The notes under the pieces: model-generated
Told to the model about the DNA's origin: nothing
The model's database searches: none
The model's input: the letters and a program-made list of their open reading frames with translations, nothing else
Translations under genes and position numbers: made by a program
In this document: positions 45,180 through 56,304 of the stretch, piece by piece
How the letters are laid out: each line of letters begins with the position of its first letter
How positions within the stretch are numbered: the stretch's first letter is position 1
Assembly (NCBI GenBank): GCA_030142905.1
Contig: JASJOG010000100.1
Location: 1,042,001-1,106,000 of the forward strand
DNA: 64,000 nucleotides
Source: Heliopora coerulea
Lineage: Eukaryota; Cnidaria; Anthozoa; Scleralcyonacea; Helioporidae
Reading direction: 5' to 3'

Positions 45180-45920
45180 ACTCCTGGCCCATTCACCGCC
45201 TTCCCAGCATCCTGGAATTGCTGGAAGTGGAGAGCTTCATTAGGAACGAACCATTGGCGTCTTTAAAAACGCCACTCGATCTCTTGGGCGTCAATTCGAA
45301 TATCCGAAATCGGTCAACTTCAAGTCGCTGGAGCTAGTGGAAAACGGATCTCATTGGCCTTCCGAATGTCTCCATCTTCTTTCCAGCATTCCTGAATCGC
45401 TGGAAATGGGGAACGCCATCGAGAAAGAACTGTTGGTTTCCTTAAAAACGCCTTCGAACAACTTATTAAAAAGTTCATCTCGGTCTCTAAAGCTTCATTT
45501 CGAACATCCGGAATCGGTCAACTTCAAGTTATTGGCGCTTGAGGAAAACGGATATAAATCACACTCCAAGCCTCTCCGTCGTCTTCCCAGCATTCCGGAA
45601 TGGTTGGAAATGGAAAACGGCATTGCAAAAGAACCGTTGGTTTCCCTAAAAACGCCTTCGAACACCTTCAGTTATTGAAAAGTTCACCTCAATCTCTCGG
45701 GAAACCATTCAAATATCCGAAATCGGTCAATTTCAAGTTGCTGGCGCTAGAGGAAGACGGATCTCAATGGCCTTCCGAGCAGCTCAAGGAGAGTTTAAAA
45801 TCCACTGAACCGTTCCCTTGGATCTGCCACTGTCCAATGCTACAACACTTAGTGCTTCAAAAACAATCTCGCAAGCATGATTTCTCCGCTTTTACCACAT
45901 TGTTGCCTCAATATGTGTAA
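45180..45920 (+). pseudogene. Tandem protein-repeat pseudogene, right part
   Basis: This continues the array broken by the LINE. At least three more units (starts near 45205, 45385 and 45590) encode SIPESLEMENAI, KEPLVSLKTPSNTL, SLKLHFEHPESVNFKLLALE and ENGSQSHSKPLRRL. One frame change near 45675 separates two long frames (45337-45678 and 45600-45920). The last unit runs into a non-repeated end (WICHCPMLQHLVLQKQSRKH) and a stop at 45920, perhaps the original C-terminus. The repeat period is about 190-205 bp. Confidence 0.5.
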
Positions 45921-46775
45921 TTGTTGGGCAATAATCATACACTGTGGGAATTCGTTGCCATAGTCTCCATGTTTACATACTGATCAACTTTGTTTTTTTT
46001 TTTTTAATTTGAAACCTTGGGAAAACATGGTCTGCATGCTTACTTGATTGATATTTCTTTGAATATTGACTACAAACTTAGTTCTTACTGAATTACTTTT
46101 TAATAGCCTGACGTATTCCACACTATCCTACTTTCCTATGACATTTTACAGGAATATTTTTTAATTTTAAATCGTGTTCTTGAAGTCATCTCAGCTATAT
46201 GGCTCAGTTCAGCGAAAAAAGCTTTACTGAAACGTGGCGTAACAGAAAGCCGTTGCTTTTCCAAGTTAGTTTCGCAAATTCACTGTAAAGTTTGGCTGCA
46301 CTCTGTCAGTCTGTGTGATGATCGTTCTTCTTATCCTGGAGTATCCGAATGCATTTGGACGAACTCTTCTTTGGTAAACCGCTGTTATACCGCTGACTCA
46401 GCCTCCCTCTTCGCCTGTAGAAGAGTAAAACCCATCTAGTCTGCAAACAAATGACTGTCAATCATAAAAAAAAAACAAACAAAACAAAATTCAATCACAC
46501 GTCACCGCGTGATTGAACACGTGCTCTTATTAACGTTACACAACAGCCGTACCTCGGGTAAGATCTTGTCCAGGCAGAACTGCGTTGACTCTAGTGAAGG
46601 TAAGATGAAAAAGGAATAGTACTTTAAGACCACGTCGCCACGAGATAGACCGAAAACCAACAATGAGTTTGGCTAAAGTCTCCAAGCAGTTCACCATAAA
46701 AGTCGTCATATAAGTCGCCATAAAAGTTGCCATAAAAGTCGCGGTTGTGAAAAATTAGCGAGGTGTTTTTTAAAA
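45921..46775. other. No gene seen; short AAGTCGCCATAAA repeat
   Basis: Intergenic sequence. Near 46696-46741 a 13-bp unit (GTCGCCATAAAA-like) repeats about four times. Confidence 0.4.
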
Positions 46776-46884
46776 AACAATGGCGTTTTTGAGGTTATGC
46801 ACTATCTAAAATATAGAAAACAAGCTTATACAAGGTTATACACTATATTTTAGATAGTGTATAACCTCAAAAACGCCATTGTTT
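46776..46884. repeat. Long near-perfect hairpin (43-bp arms, about 25-nt loop)
   Basis: Arms 46776-46817 and 46842-46884 are inverted copies with one internal mismatch, beginning AACAATGGCGTTTTTGAGG. The size and pairing resemble a precursor of small RNA or a miniature foldback. It lies about 200 bp upstream of the secreted-protein exon. Confidence 0.8.
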
Positions 46885-46991
46885 TGTCGAAGCTATCTAC
46901 ACTGGACCTCCGCGCCTTGAGGTTTTTTTGATGTTCCTTCAGAACCACCGTATGTGGTTACATTCCTACACGTTTCCGTTGGTTGTCGGTG

Positions 46992-46999
46992 TGACGTCA
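46992..46999. promoter_or_regulatory. Consensus CRE (TGACGTCA)
   Basis: A perfect palindromic cAMP-response element lies 87 bp upstream of the ATG at 47086. It would suit a CREB/ATF-bound promoter for that gene. One 8-mer alone is weak evidence. Confidence 0.4.
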
Positions 47000-47085
47000 G
47001 TGCATCGACGTCCTGACAGTGTCTAGATTCGTATTCCTGGTTTGTACATAATTGGTTTATGTTCTCTTTCTTTAAGTCGATCAAT

Positions 47086-47326
47086 ATGAGCTGTCGGTGT
47101 CCCGAACTACTTTGTCTTGTTTTCTCGGTATTGATCGTGAGCGCGGTGGGAACGATATGTAGTTCACCTGGTGGTGAGTTAACGTTCTTTCATCCTGGTT
47201 TGAAAGACGCGATTTCATGTCCTTTCTCAACAGATGCGTGTTCAACTGTTGGTGGAGAAGAAGCCCAAAAAAATTGTGTATACTGCTGCCAAAATAGAAG
47301 GAAAAAGCAGAGTACGAAAGAAGAGG
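47086..47326 (+). CDS. Candidate secreted Cys-rich protein, exon 1
   Basis: The frame opens at 47059 or, more likely, at the ATG at 47086, which directly starts a signal-peptide-like sequence (MSCRCPELLCLVFSVLIVSA). After the predicted cleavage region come Cys residues spaced through GLKDAISCPFSTDACSTVGG and NCVYCCQNRRKKQSTK. Exon 1 ends in phase 1 at a good donor (GAGG-GTAAGAG; GT at 47327-47328). An exon at 62788-62919 has the matching phase. The product may be a secreted peptide precursor or the N-terminus of a receptor. No family recognised. Confidence 0.45.
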
Positions 47327-49189
47327 GTAAGAGTAAGATTTCGTCGTTACAGTAACATGGCACACAACACAGCTAAATATTTGGTTAGTTTTAATCATTT
47401 GATAGCATTTTTTACTTAAGTTATGCGAACGTATGATGAGAATCGAGGCCGTAAATGTCTCACGCTGTGAGTGATCTGACGTGTCACAAGCTTGGCATGC
47501 TTAAGCGCAGTTACGATTTCCGCATTATATTTCCAGATTTCCGCATTAGACTTGCTGATTCATGATGATTCAGCAAAATACATGGCTATCTAGGTTATTT
47601 TATGTAGAAAGTTAAGTCAATGAATGCTCCTACTGCATGTAACGTTGTCAGCCAACGTATACCACAATCTGATCTGCGTGTTGGCTTTTCTGTATGTACT
47701 TGCGCGTAAGCGCAGAATGGAAACAAAGTAGCCGACATTTTGGGTATCTATCGTTCACCAACCGGCCATTCCCTATGGAAGTTTACACCAACTGTTTGCC
47801 TAACTGCTGCTCCACGAATGAGGCAATAGAGTGGTGGGAAATTCTTCGCAAGCTGTTGCCAATTAATACAGCAAACTTCATTCTGGTTTTCCTGTTAGTC
47901 CACAACTTTGGCGTGAAACGCCACGGGGTCCCCACGTGTTTATTAATAAAAAAATTGGACAAACATCGCAATACGACAGCCAACTAACTAATGATGGTTG
48001 CTTCCAAAAGGTGCTCTCGGAGAACTTTACAAGGCTCCTGCGTTAAGTAATGAGAAGTACAAGTATAAATGAATAATTTTTACTCTCATTTTGGGCATTA
48101 AGTTTATAAACAGAAACTACAGTGATGAATACGAACTCATCATCGCTGCTAAGATTGGTATGTGTGTTGCACAGATAGCTGCAGGTAAGCCACCACTTTA
48201 TTGGGAAAAATAGCTTTACCATGGTATAGACTACCGAGATTCTTTCTGCCCTCCAACACGAAGAGAAAATGTAAATCATATCAAACGTATGATTCAAACG
48301 TTCTGTCATTGAAGATGAAACTTGGACGCGGCCATTACACTGGTTGTTATGAGCACAGGACTCACGCAGCGTGCTTGTCAGCTGGCCAAGGTATCATATT
48401 TCTATGGAATGCAGTACCGCTTTCACCCAAATCTTGTGAATGAGAGATCGAATGCGACATTATGTTCTTATCATTTTTGATTACTTTTGTGATACAACGT
48501 AACTTCTGAAGACATACACAAATCACGCGCAGTTGAATAAGACGCGATATGCTAAACATGTTCGGCATAAAAGATAGTCTTGTTTACGCTGTGTCTGTCA
48601 TTCATGCTGAAGCGTTCGGGTAGAGGAAGTTCGGTAAGAGATACATTTTCATCGCTTGCTACAGTTGTGTAGCGTGCTCACACAAAGTTAATGCAAACGT
48701 AACTTTATTTCAACCAGAACTCCACTCAAGTCAGTCAACTCTGCTAATCAACTGAAAAACTTCGATATATATGTGTATATTATTTGTCCGTTCACATGAG
48801 TAACTGATGTAACAACACTTACAGAAGGGCCTTTTACCTAAACAATACTTACATTAAACCCTACTGGAAAACTACATACATATATTTATACTGAAGACTA
48901 TACTCCTGTTCACTATGAAGTAAAACTACATGCCACGTGCATGTCTTAATATTGACCACAGTAATTTTATTGGGAAAATCCCGCGCAAGGCGCGCATGTA
49001 TCATGTTTCATAACTGTAACTTGTAACTCTATCTTCCCTCCTTGTGTGTTCTCGTCCCGGGAACTAATAATAATAACAATACATTTTTTTCTAAACAACT
49101 TTTGTGATTTAGGATGTAGACGAACAAGTGTACCGATTAGACGATCATGTTGCCTGAGATAGGGGGCATTAACTATTAAACATGGCGTT
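47327..49189. other. No clear gene; probable 3' end of a Gypsy element at right
   Basis: No motif-bearing frame in 47330-48640. From about 48640 to 49100 the minus strand downstream of the Gypsy integrase remnant has AATAAA-type signals and a purine tract (AAGGAGGGAAGATAGAG, about 49028-49045). This region may be the element's 3' untranslated region and LTR. I could not find a second LTR. Confidence 0.3.
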
Positions 49190-49883
49190 CTGGGGGTGGG
49201 TCTAGTTTCCCTTTTTGGACAAACCAGCTCACCCTTTTTTTAGGAACAAAGCATGGGTTTAAACTGTTGTGGTGGACAATCGTTGCCTTTTCTGTCTCAG
49301 AACAAATTTTATAGTCGACACCAAGTCGACTAAGTACACGTTAAGGCCCAATCCAATTAGGGCCAAACTTCCATCTCTTTGGACGCTTCAACCATACAGA
49401 CTGTCCTGGTGTTAATGGCACCCACTCGGATGTCCCGATTATACTGCGCTGTCTGCCGTTGCTTAGCCTTGATTAAGTGATTGTATGCAACCTATCTAAT
49501 ATTCATCAGTGCATCTCTCGTTACTCTGGTGTATTCGATCTGGGTCATCGGGGTAACTAATGGTAAACCGACAGGCTTTTATCGATTGTGCTAGTAAAAG
49601 TAGCACATTATGCTACTAGCACTGCTCGTTTTTAACCAAAATTATGCTAAAATTGTTCGTTTTTAAAAATTATGCTTGTTTTTCTGAAATTGTGCTTTCA
49701 CAAATTAACTTTAAAAGCTCAGAATTAAATGCTTATTGTTTATATGGTAACGAAAGCAATACATGTCATTGTTTCCAACGTTGTCAAGCTTTTAATATAT
49801 TTTCTTTCTATCCCCTGAAATATTTTAAATACAACACAAAATGGCACTGACTGACGCCTTGCCATCATATTCATTGTCCTTAA

Positions 49884-52800
49884 CCCTTTATACAGCACAT
49901 TATTAAATTGCAGCTTAAAAAATTATTTTATGCTAATTTCCTGTTTAAAATATACGAAATAACACATTTTTGAAAAAAAAAATTTGTAAAAGTTTATTTA
50001 GCTACATTTTTCAATTAGTTGCCATATGGCAACTATGCCACATAGGAGTAAAAAAGTTACTCCAAAGGAACATAACAGACTATTAACAGATGAGGACCAG
50101 AATGGTCATAAAATGCTAAAATATTACTAGTATCATAACCGAATATGTCCATAAAGGCACATGTCCATCTAATTTGGTCTAATTGGTGTGAAATTCAGTA
50201 GAAACATAAACAAAAGTTATACTTCTGACAATATACACGGCTAAAACCAGTTTGGCATAAACGACACTTGTTTTTCTTTTCTCGATAATCTGGCCAGTGA
50301 CATAGCTCATCATATCTTGAGTCTGCATCTGGAATTACTGCTTTTGGGGCTCTTCCTCTCTTCGGTGTTACATCCTCCCTTTCGTCACATCTGCGCTTTG
50401 GCGGTCTTCCAGTAGATCGCCTGGCCGGGCTAGGTTTGCCTGCTTTAATCAACGCATCCGAAATTTTGCTTATGAAAGTCAACGAACTCATTTGACTGTT
50501 GGCAGCAATCTTAAGCTGGCTGCAGTGTCTTCTGTATAACAACCATGCGTTGACCTTGGCAATGTCAACCGCACGGAATATGAGGAGCAAATACCATCGC
50601 TTTGTCTTCATTTTACATCTTTACAGTGCAACCAGCATATCGACGAGATCAACTCCCTCCATACACTAATTGTACTGCACCATGATGTTTGGACACTGGA
50701 CTTGTGTGTGTGTTTTGGCTGTTGAATCCCACCTTTTCACTTGCATTTCAGCTATTCCAGGATCAAGGTATGTGGAAGCAAGCTGCACACATTTGTTATC
50801 AAACCACCTCAGCACAACCGCCCCGATGTTTTGGTCTGTTTGGTATGAATGGCAACCCCTGCCAGCCTTCTTTAGCTCTTTTTCTGACTTCAAAGGGCAT
50901 CCTGCTAACCTATTTGATCGAATAGTTGCAGTTGTTAAGATTCCAACTTCCTTTAGTTCAACAAGCAGGACCAGTGTAGCAAACCAATTATCAAAATACA
51001 CCTAGTGCAGAGAAAAGCCAGGAAGTGAATAATATTGTTTTCAACTGATACCAATAAAAATAGATAAACAGCCAAATAAATTACATAATAAATACCTTAT
51101 AATTGCAATGTTTTGGTACTTTTTCACACAACTTCATCACAACACTCTTGGCAGAGCATTGGTCTGTGCCAGTGGTTTTTGCTCCAACATAAAAAAAGAA
51201 GTCATAAATGAGGCTGCTTCTTCCTGCCCTTACAAAGTTTTTGAACCCCTACTTGTGTGGCCTTTTAGGATTGTATTGTCTTATGCCACTGTATTTAGTT
51301 TTTGCGGGCATGATTTGCTCATCTATTGACTGGTATTCTTCTTGCTCTATCTTCTGGAAATTTTTCCTCAGAGCCACAAGTATTGGTTCGGCCTTATGCA
51401 GCCTGTTCCCCTTGTTTTCTGGAGTATCAATCAAGGAGTTGTCATTAGCATGTAAGAATCGTCTTAGCTTTTCATACCTTTTCAGACCCATTGTGTTGGC
51501 AACTGGTTCATATCTGGTTTCTGCTATCCAGAAGTTTTAGTATCTTGGCATTGTCACAATTCCCAATCTCATCTAAATGCCAATCAGTTGGTCAATTTCT
51601 TCCTTAGTTGTTAGTATACTGGTCCCGATTTTCAGAATGCTATATAAGTTTGTTTGATGAGCCAGTTGATTAGTCATATCAGCTGTCCAGAAACAGTTAA
51701 AATACCATAGTGGAGTCAATTTATCAACATTATCAGGAGGTAAAGACCAATCATTGCCTTTGAAGACAGAGTCAACAACAGGTGGTTCACAAATATGCCA
51801 ACAGTAGCTTCTTTTCTGATTATTTGTCATATTTCTTGTGGTAGCTTCTTCATTCTCCCCCGGATCAGTGTTGCTAGGGCCACAATTGATACTGTCCCCA
51901 CTGAGTGCATTTGAATCATCTGATGGTGTATCAGTACTCCTGTTTTCATTTACTTCTTGTTCTCCTAATCAAAATCACCAAAAATATGATGTAAAAATTT
52001 TGACTGATATGAATATGAAATATAAAGTATCATATCATAAGGGACCTAATGTAAACTTACTATTAAATTCTAAACCTTGTTCATTCAACTGCAGTTCCAG
52101 GCTTTCATCTTCCAGATCATTTTCTTCGTCATCCAATTCAGACATCTCAGAATCAGAACCCCTTGGCTCCAAGACATATTGGACTGCCTGCTTTACATCA
52201 TATCTTATTTTTTCTCTTCTTTCCATTTTATCTTACATACAGATACTATTAAAGAAATGAAGTCATGTTTATTGTCATGGAGATGTTATGTACCATGAAA
52301 TTTATAAAAATCAACTGTAAAACATTTGCAGTTACATCAGTAAATCTGGAATTTATGAGCACATAGGGTATCAGCACATATCACAATTATCATATCACAA
52401 AGATATACAATATATATAAGGAAGGGAAAGAATTGGTAGAAATGAAGATTTTCTTCTTTTATAGGAAAACAAAAAGGTAAGAGTACTTATCTTCTAATAA
52501 AATGGGGTGACTCTTATTTGGCATAGTTGCCATATGGCCACCAGATATAAAGAGGTCAAGAAACTACACTCCCGCTTGTCAAAGTTAAATAGTTATTGAT
52601 GCACTAGAAAGTATACATTTAACATGTAAATTTAGCAAATTCTCATTTCAATCACTAATATACTAGTTAATAAACATAGGTCGAGTAATAATGCTATTTT
52701 CCTCCTTCAAAAAGGTACCTTTTTCATCTGAAATATTTCCATTAAACATCCAGCCAACTGACCCGCCATGTTTACACATGAATTCTGATATGGTGTACGT

Positions 52801-52898
52801 CATGTAACACCACTCAACATTACAACTCGGTCCAACCCCCAAAAGTAGGAACGAGTGCAATATTTGGTTGCCATATGGCAACTGTGCTGTATAAAGGG
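49884..52898 (-). mobile_element. Autonomous-type piggyBac element (now broken), TTAA flanks
   Basis: TTAA at 49880-49883 and 52899-52902 flanks inverted ends CCCTTTATACAGCACA and TGTGCTGTATAAAGGG. Sub-terminal palindromes GTTGCCATATGGCAAC or close variants recur near 50020, 52524 and 52868. The 3.0-kb interior carries a transposase on the minus strand with introns. Everything fits piggyBac transposition into a TTAA within the hAT element. Confidence 0.9.
50195..52226 (-). pseudogene. piggyBac transposase with introns and two in-frame stops
   Basis: The N-terminus starts at 52226 (MERREKIRYDVKQAVQYVLE), is acidic, and reaches a GTAAGT donor near 52045. An acceptor TTTTGATTAG near 51968 follows, about an 80-bp intron. 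The second exon covers SYCWHICEPPVVDSVFKGND, TNLYSILKIGTS, RYEKLRRFLHAND and the first catalytic Asp in YQSIDEQIMPAKTK. It ends near 51103 at GTATTT. A second intron of about 100 bp ends at CTGCACTAG, then VYFDNWFATL (second Asp). The third Asp lies in GVDLVDM (about 50640), flanked by a TAG and a TAA. The C-terminus has KRWYLLLIFRAVDIAKVNAW and a cysteine-rich zinc-finger end (CRLC...CQKY...CLC). The DDD triad is visible; the two stops inactivate it. Confidence 0.8.
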
Positions 52899-53517
52899 TT
52901 AAAAAGTGTGCTGCTGCATTACATTTGCTTGCAAGTAATCAAGTTAAAGAATATTCATTGAATCGACAGAAAGGTTGGAAAAAAACATATAACAGCAGTT
53001 CAGTCGAATTTAACCATTCTATTTTGACTTTGAGTGCGTAGACTGGATCGAAACTAAAGTTCTGGTGAACCTAGGACCTGGACTAAGGCCCACTAAGAGA
53101 CAGAATTTAACAAGACTGAACAAAGCTTTAAAATTAACCCAATATAAGCAAAACTTGACTTACTGGAGAGTTATGGCCCTTGTAATGTGCTCTGTAACTG
53201 ATAAAAATATGCCGGTTATGCTAGCAGAGCTACTTTCACAAAATATGGCAAAAATGTGCTTGTTTTCCCAAATTATGCCAAAAAATGTGCTAGCACAATC
53301 GATAAAAACCTATAAACCGAGCTCGAGCTCTAAAGACATACGAGGTAAACGACCAAAAACTACTTCGTAAGGGGACATACCATAAGACTCATGTCTGCTG
53401 GTGTTGTAGGCATGCACTACTTAATGGATCCATAAATCCCAATCATGTTTATGTTTTGAGGAAAATGCAGACGACATTTTGACGTTCAACCAGACCGTCG
53501 CATTGAGGATGATAAGC

Positions 53518-53735
53518 GAGAAAACTTATTCTACGGCAATGTCTTATTCTACGGAGAAAATTTATTCTAATGAGAATGTTCTATTCCACGGAAAATGTTT
53601 TATTCTACAGAGTTAGTTTGTTCTACAGAGAATGTTCTATTCTATGGAGAAAGTACGCTATACGGAAGTGCACTTCACTCTACGGAAGTACACCTTATTC
53701 TATGGAGACTCGTTCTACGGAGAAATCTTGTTCCA
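53518..53735 (+). repeat. Degenerate minisatellite of TTCTACGGAGAA units
   Basis: About a dozen units of 17-22 bp built on TATTCTACGGAGAATGT-like sequence. It begins exactly where the Gypsy coding remnant stops. Confidence 0.85.
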
Positions 53736-53860
53736 TGTAGCGATTGCCCTAACGGGCCACCGTAAGCTTTGTACTGAAGTGACCTTCGCTAAAACCAGAC
53801 GAAACTCAAAGACATTGTACCATCAGGTCATAGAAACTTTACTCCAATGAACATTCTATA

Positions 53861-54336
53861 GTCGAAGTTCCGTCGTATAATCGCCATTTAATTCGCGAAA
53901 ATTTGACAGAAGTAACAAGCTTCAGTTCAGTTGTCGCATTTAATTCGGGGCTGAAATACGACTCCAAAAAGCGCTGTTGTTGATTATCTCGCCACGGCGA
54001 AATACCCCGCTAGGTTTAGCGCGTTTCAGTAGTTTTTTACGCTTCTTGGGCAAGAAATTTTTTGGCTACTGTTTGTCTGCTGCAATATAAATATTCACGA
54101 ATTGAGCATTTAAAGAATGTCTACAGAAAGAAGACTAATAAACTCCGGTAGACTGCAACTGAAGGAGATCAGCAACTTTGGCGATAAGGATGTTGGGTAT
54201 TATCTGTTAAGGACATCTAATGGGTCATAGAGCGACGTAGGACTCTGTGGACATTGCAATCTTCGGTCGCAACTAGTCGCGACTAATAAAATTGGTTGCA
54301 TTAAATGCGACGAATTAAATTTGAAGGAACTTCGAC
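53861..54336. mobile_element. Possible non-autonomous TIR element
   Basis: GTCGAAGTTCC at 53861 and GGAACTTCGAC ending at 54336 are inverted termini. GTCGCATTTAATTCG-like motifs recur near both ends. No target duplication is evident. A short frame at about 54118 (MSTERRLINSGRLQLKEISN) has no recognised domain. Confidence 0.4.
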
Positions 54337-54525
54337 GTCTGAACTGAGCATAATTAAAATTTTAGTCCTTTTTTTTCTCTTCGTCGAGAATCAGATGTTA
54401 CTCAATACATCCTTGAAGCTGGGAAGATATTGTATGGAAATCAATGCATTTAAGTCCTGAAATTTTTAAGGTTTTAATGGCAAGGTAAATCCATTTTAAG
54501 TACGGCGATGGAAATTGTTTCACTA
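54337..54525. other. No recognised feature
   Basis: Short spacer between the TIR element and a SINE copy. Confidence 0.4.
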
Positions 54526-54735
54526 GCCTTTAAAGGTAAAGGTGAAGGTAGAGTCACCTTTATTTATGCTAGATAACCCTTTCAGCTACATAAACTGTTC
54601 TTCGTAGAGGTCCAGTAAGGGCCACCCCTCATGGGTCCAGTGTTATTACAGGATAAAACCGGAGTACCCGGAGAAAACCTGCGATTATTGGTAGAGACAA
54701 GTTGGACAACACTCTTCTCACATGTTATAATTTTA
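54526..54735 (-). mobile_element. SINE copy 1 (5'-truncated) with CTTTAC-type tail
   Basis: The reverse complement shares GTGAGAAGAGTGTTG, GGTTTTCTCCGGGTACTCCG, ACTGGACC(A/T)CATGAG and a CTTTACC repeat tail with the copy at 55757-56041. The TTCTCCGGGTACTCCGGTTT block is reminiscent of the conserved core found in several animal SINE superfamilies (from memory, not checked). Confidence 0.6.
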
Positions 54736-55756
54736 TCACAAATAATTTTCAAGCTGAAAGAGTTTCGGCGATCTCCGAATTCCCATAGCAAAATTTTAGT
54801 GATTAACGATTCTTAGGTCTACAAAATTAGACACTAGTTCATTGACCGCATAGAGAGAATATGTAACAGTCAGTTGAAAGCCCCACACCCTCTATCCCGG
54901 AAACGCCGGAAATTTGCGGCAACGAGAGAGCTCATCTGCACCATACAATCGTTATATGCGATTTTTCGTCCAGCGGTATTTAATATTGTCTTAAATGCAT
55001 AATTCCAGCATTTGATTTGCTCAGTAAAACAGCGATACATGTGGAAGGCTTCAGTCCGTTAATCACATGTACCAGAACAAACAATGGTTTACAACGATCG
55101 TATGGTATAAATAGGCTATGCTGCCGGGCAAGTGCAGAAGTTTAATCTCCATGCTGTAATCTATGCTCTTTCTATCAACTATGATCGCATCAATCTTATC
55201 CAATAGGAGGAAGAAAAAAAGGACTGTCTTAATCCGATTTGATATGTATTTCTCTAAGACAGACACTGTCTCTGGTCCCGACCATTTATCCACTACTTTA
55301 TAATAACCGAACTCTCTAAAGTGGACACATCTCTAAGAGAACGACAGACCCTTTTCAGGTGCAAAAAGTTTCAAAATACCTCCCAGAGCGGACTGGGAAT
55401 GGTTAATGAATTGGTGTGGATAATGAAATTTGAATAGGTCATAGTAACGAAGACAACTTGTGTTCCAAAAATTTGTTTGTCAAACTACCCAGACATACAT
55501 TGAATGGCTTTCGCTCGTAGAGTCAGTGCCTTTCTCTCCTCTAGCGGCAGAAAAGCTGGTGACGAGCGACTCAATCACTGTAATGCTGATGGCCGGCGTG
55601 AGATTACGTCATCTACCTCAGACACACCCCCCTCTAAGATGGGCAGTCCCAAAGTAAGGGAGGTTGCAAGGGTGTCTGTCTTAGAAGGAGTAAACTGTAA
55701 TCATTCGACAAAGAACTTTTAAAATTTTTGATAAAAGATTCCTGACGTTCAGGATA
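54736..55756. other. No gene; possible remnant of a pogo/Tigger-like element
   Basis: CTCTAAGACAGACACT near 55252 and its approximate inverse GTGTCTGTCTTAGAAGG near 55672 could be ends of a decayed pogo-type MITE. CTCTAAAGTGGACAC at 55314 has the same flavour. Evidence is weak. The frame at 55504-55722 is unrecognised. Confidence 0.25.
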
Positions 55757-56041
55757 GTGGGGTACTGGTGGCACGGTAGTAATACTCGTGTATCTCACCA
55801 CTGTGACGAGTTCGATTTTGGCACTGTGTAGTTATTTGATTAAATATACCTTGGTCACGTGTGAGAAGAGTGTTGCCCACTTTGTCTCTGTCATGCATCG
55901 TAGGTTTTCTCCGGGTACTCCGGTTTCCTCCTGTAGTAATACTGGACTCATGAGAGGTTGCCCTTACAAGACCTCTAGGGAGAGTAGCTCAGGTAGCTGA
56001 TACGGTTATCCAGTATAAATAAAGACACTTTACCTTTACCT
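55757..56041 (+). mobile_element. SINE copy 2, full-length type with tRNA-like head
   Basis: The 5' part (about 55757-55830) has A-box-like TGGCACGGTAGT and B-box-like GAGTTCGATTTTG, suggesting tRNA ancestry. The body carries GGTTTTCTCCGGGTACTCCG. The 3' end is a CTTTAC repeat tail. It shares its body and tail with the inverted copy at 54526-54735. Confidence 0.6.
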
Positions 56042-56304
56042 TAGATACACGTTTTCTACACACGAAATACTTATGCTATTAAATGTACTCACAGCACTGC
56101 GTATGTGGCATACATCGTAATAGGCCTTTCTTCCATACAAGGAGCGCAAGTTGCATTGGATTTTGTCCATCTGCCTGTAAACAGACTCAGGGTGTGGGGC
56201 CATTAGTGATGTCAAGGGGTGTAAGAATGACACGCATATCGGGGATTCCCTTTACATGTTGTTGTGATGTCTAGCTCTTTTCCGTGCGGGGCTTTCCACT
56301 GGGG

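Larger units (their letters stand above)
49572..53312. mobile_element. hAT element with 8-bp duplication TAAACCGA, host of a piggyBac
   Basis: TAAACCGA occurs at 49564-49571 and 53313-53320. The inner ends CAGGCTTTTATCGATTG and CAATCGATAAAAACCTA are inverted repeats, continuing into GTGCTAG. Without the nested piggyBac the element would be only about 0.7 kb and shows no transposase, so it is non-autonomous. It lies inside the Gypsy integrase remnant. Confidence 0.8.
49190..53520 (-). mobile_element. Ty3/Gypsy integrase remnant, split by a nested hAT/piggyBac insertion
   Basis: On the minus strand, 53520-53321 reads YHPQCDGLVERQN then HAYNTSRHESYGMSPYEVVF, the end of a Gypsy integrase core. 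After the inserted hAT element, the reading continues at 49563-49190 with TQIEYTRVTRDALMNIR, LIKAKQRQTAQYN and, after a frame change, PGQSVWLKRPKRWKFGPNW and KATIVHHNSLNP. This is the usual C-terminal part of Gypsy integrases. Stops and frameshifts show decay. RT, protease and gag are not present; the coding remnant ends abruptly at a minisatellite near 53518. Confidence 0.7.
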
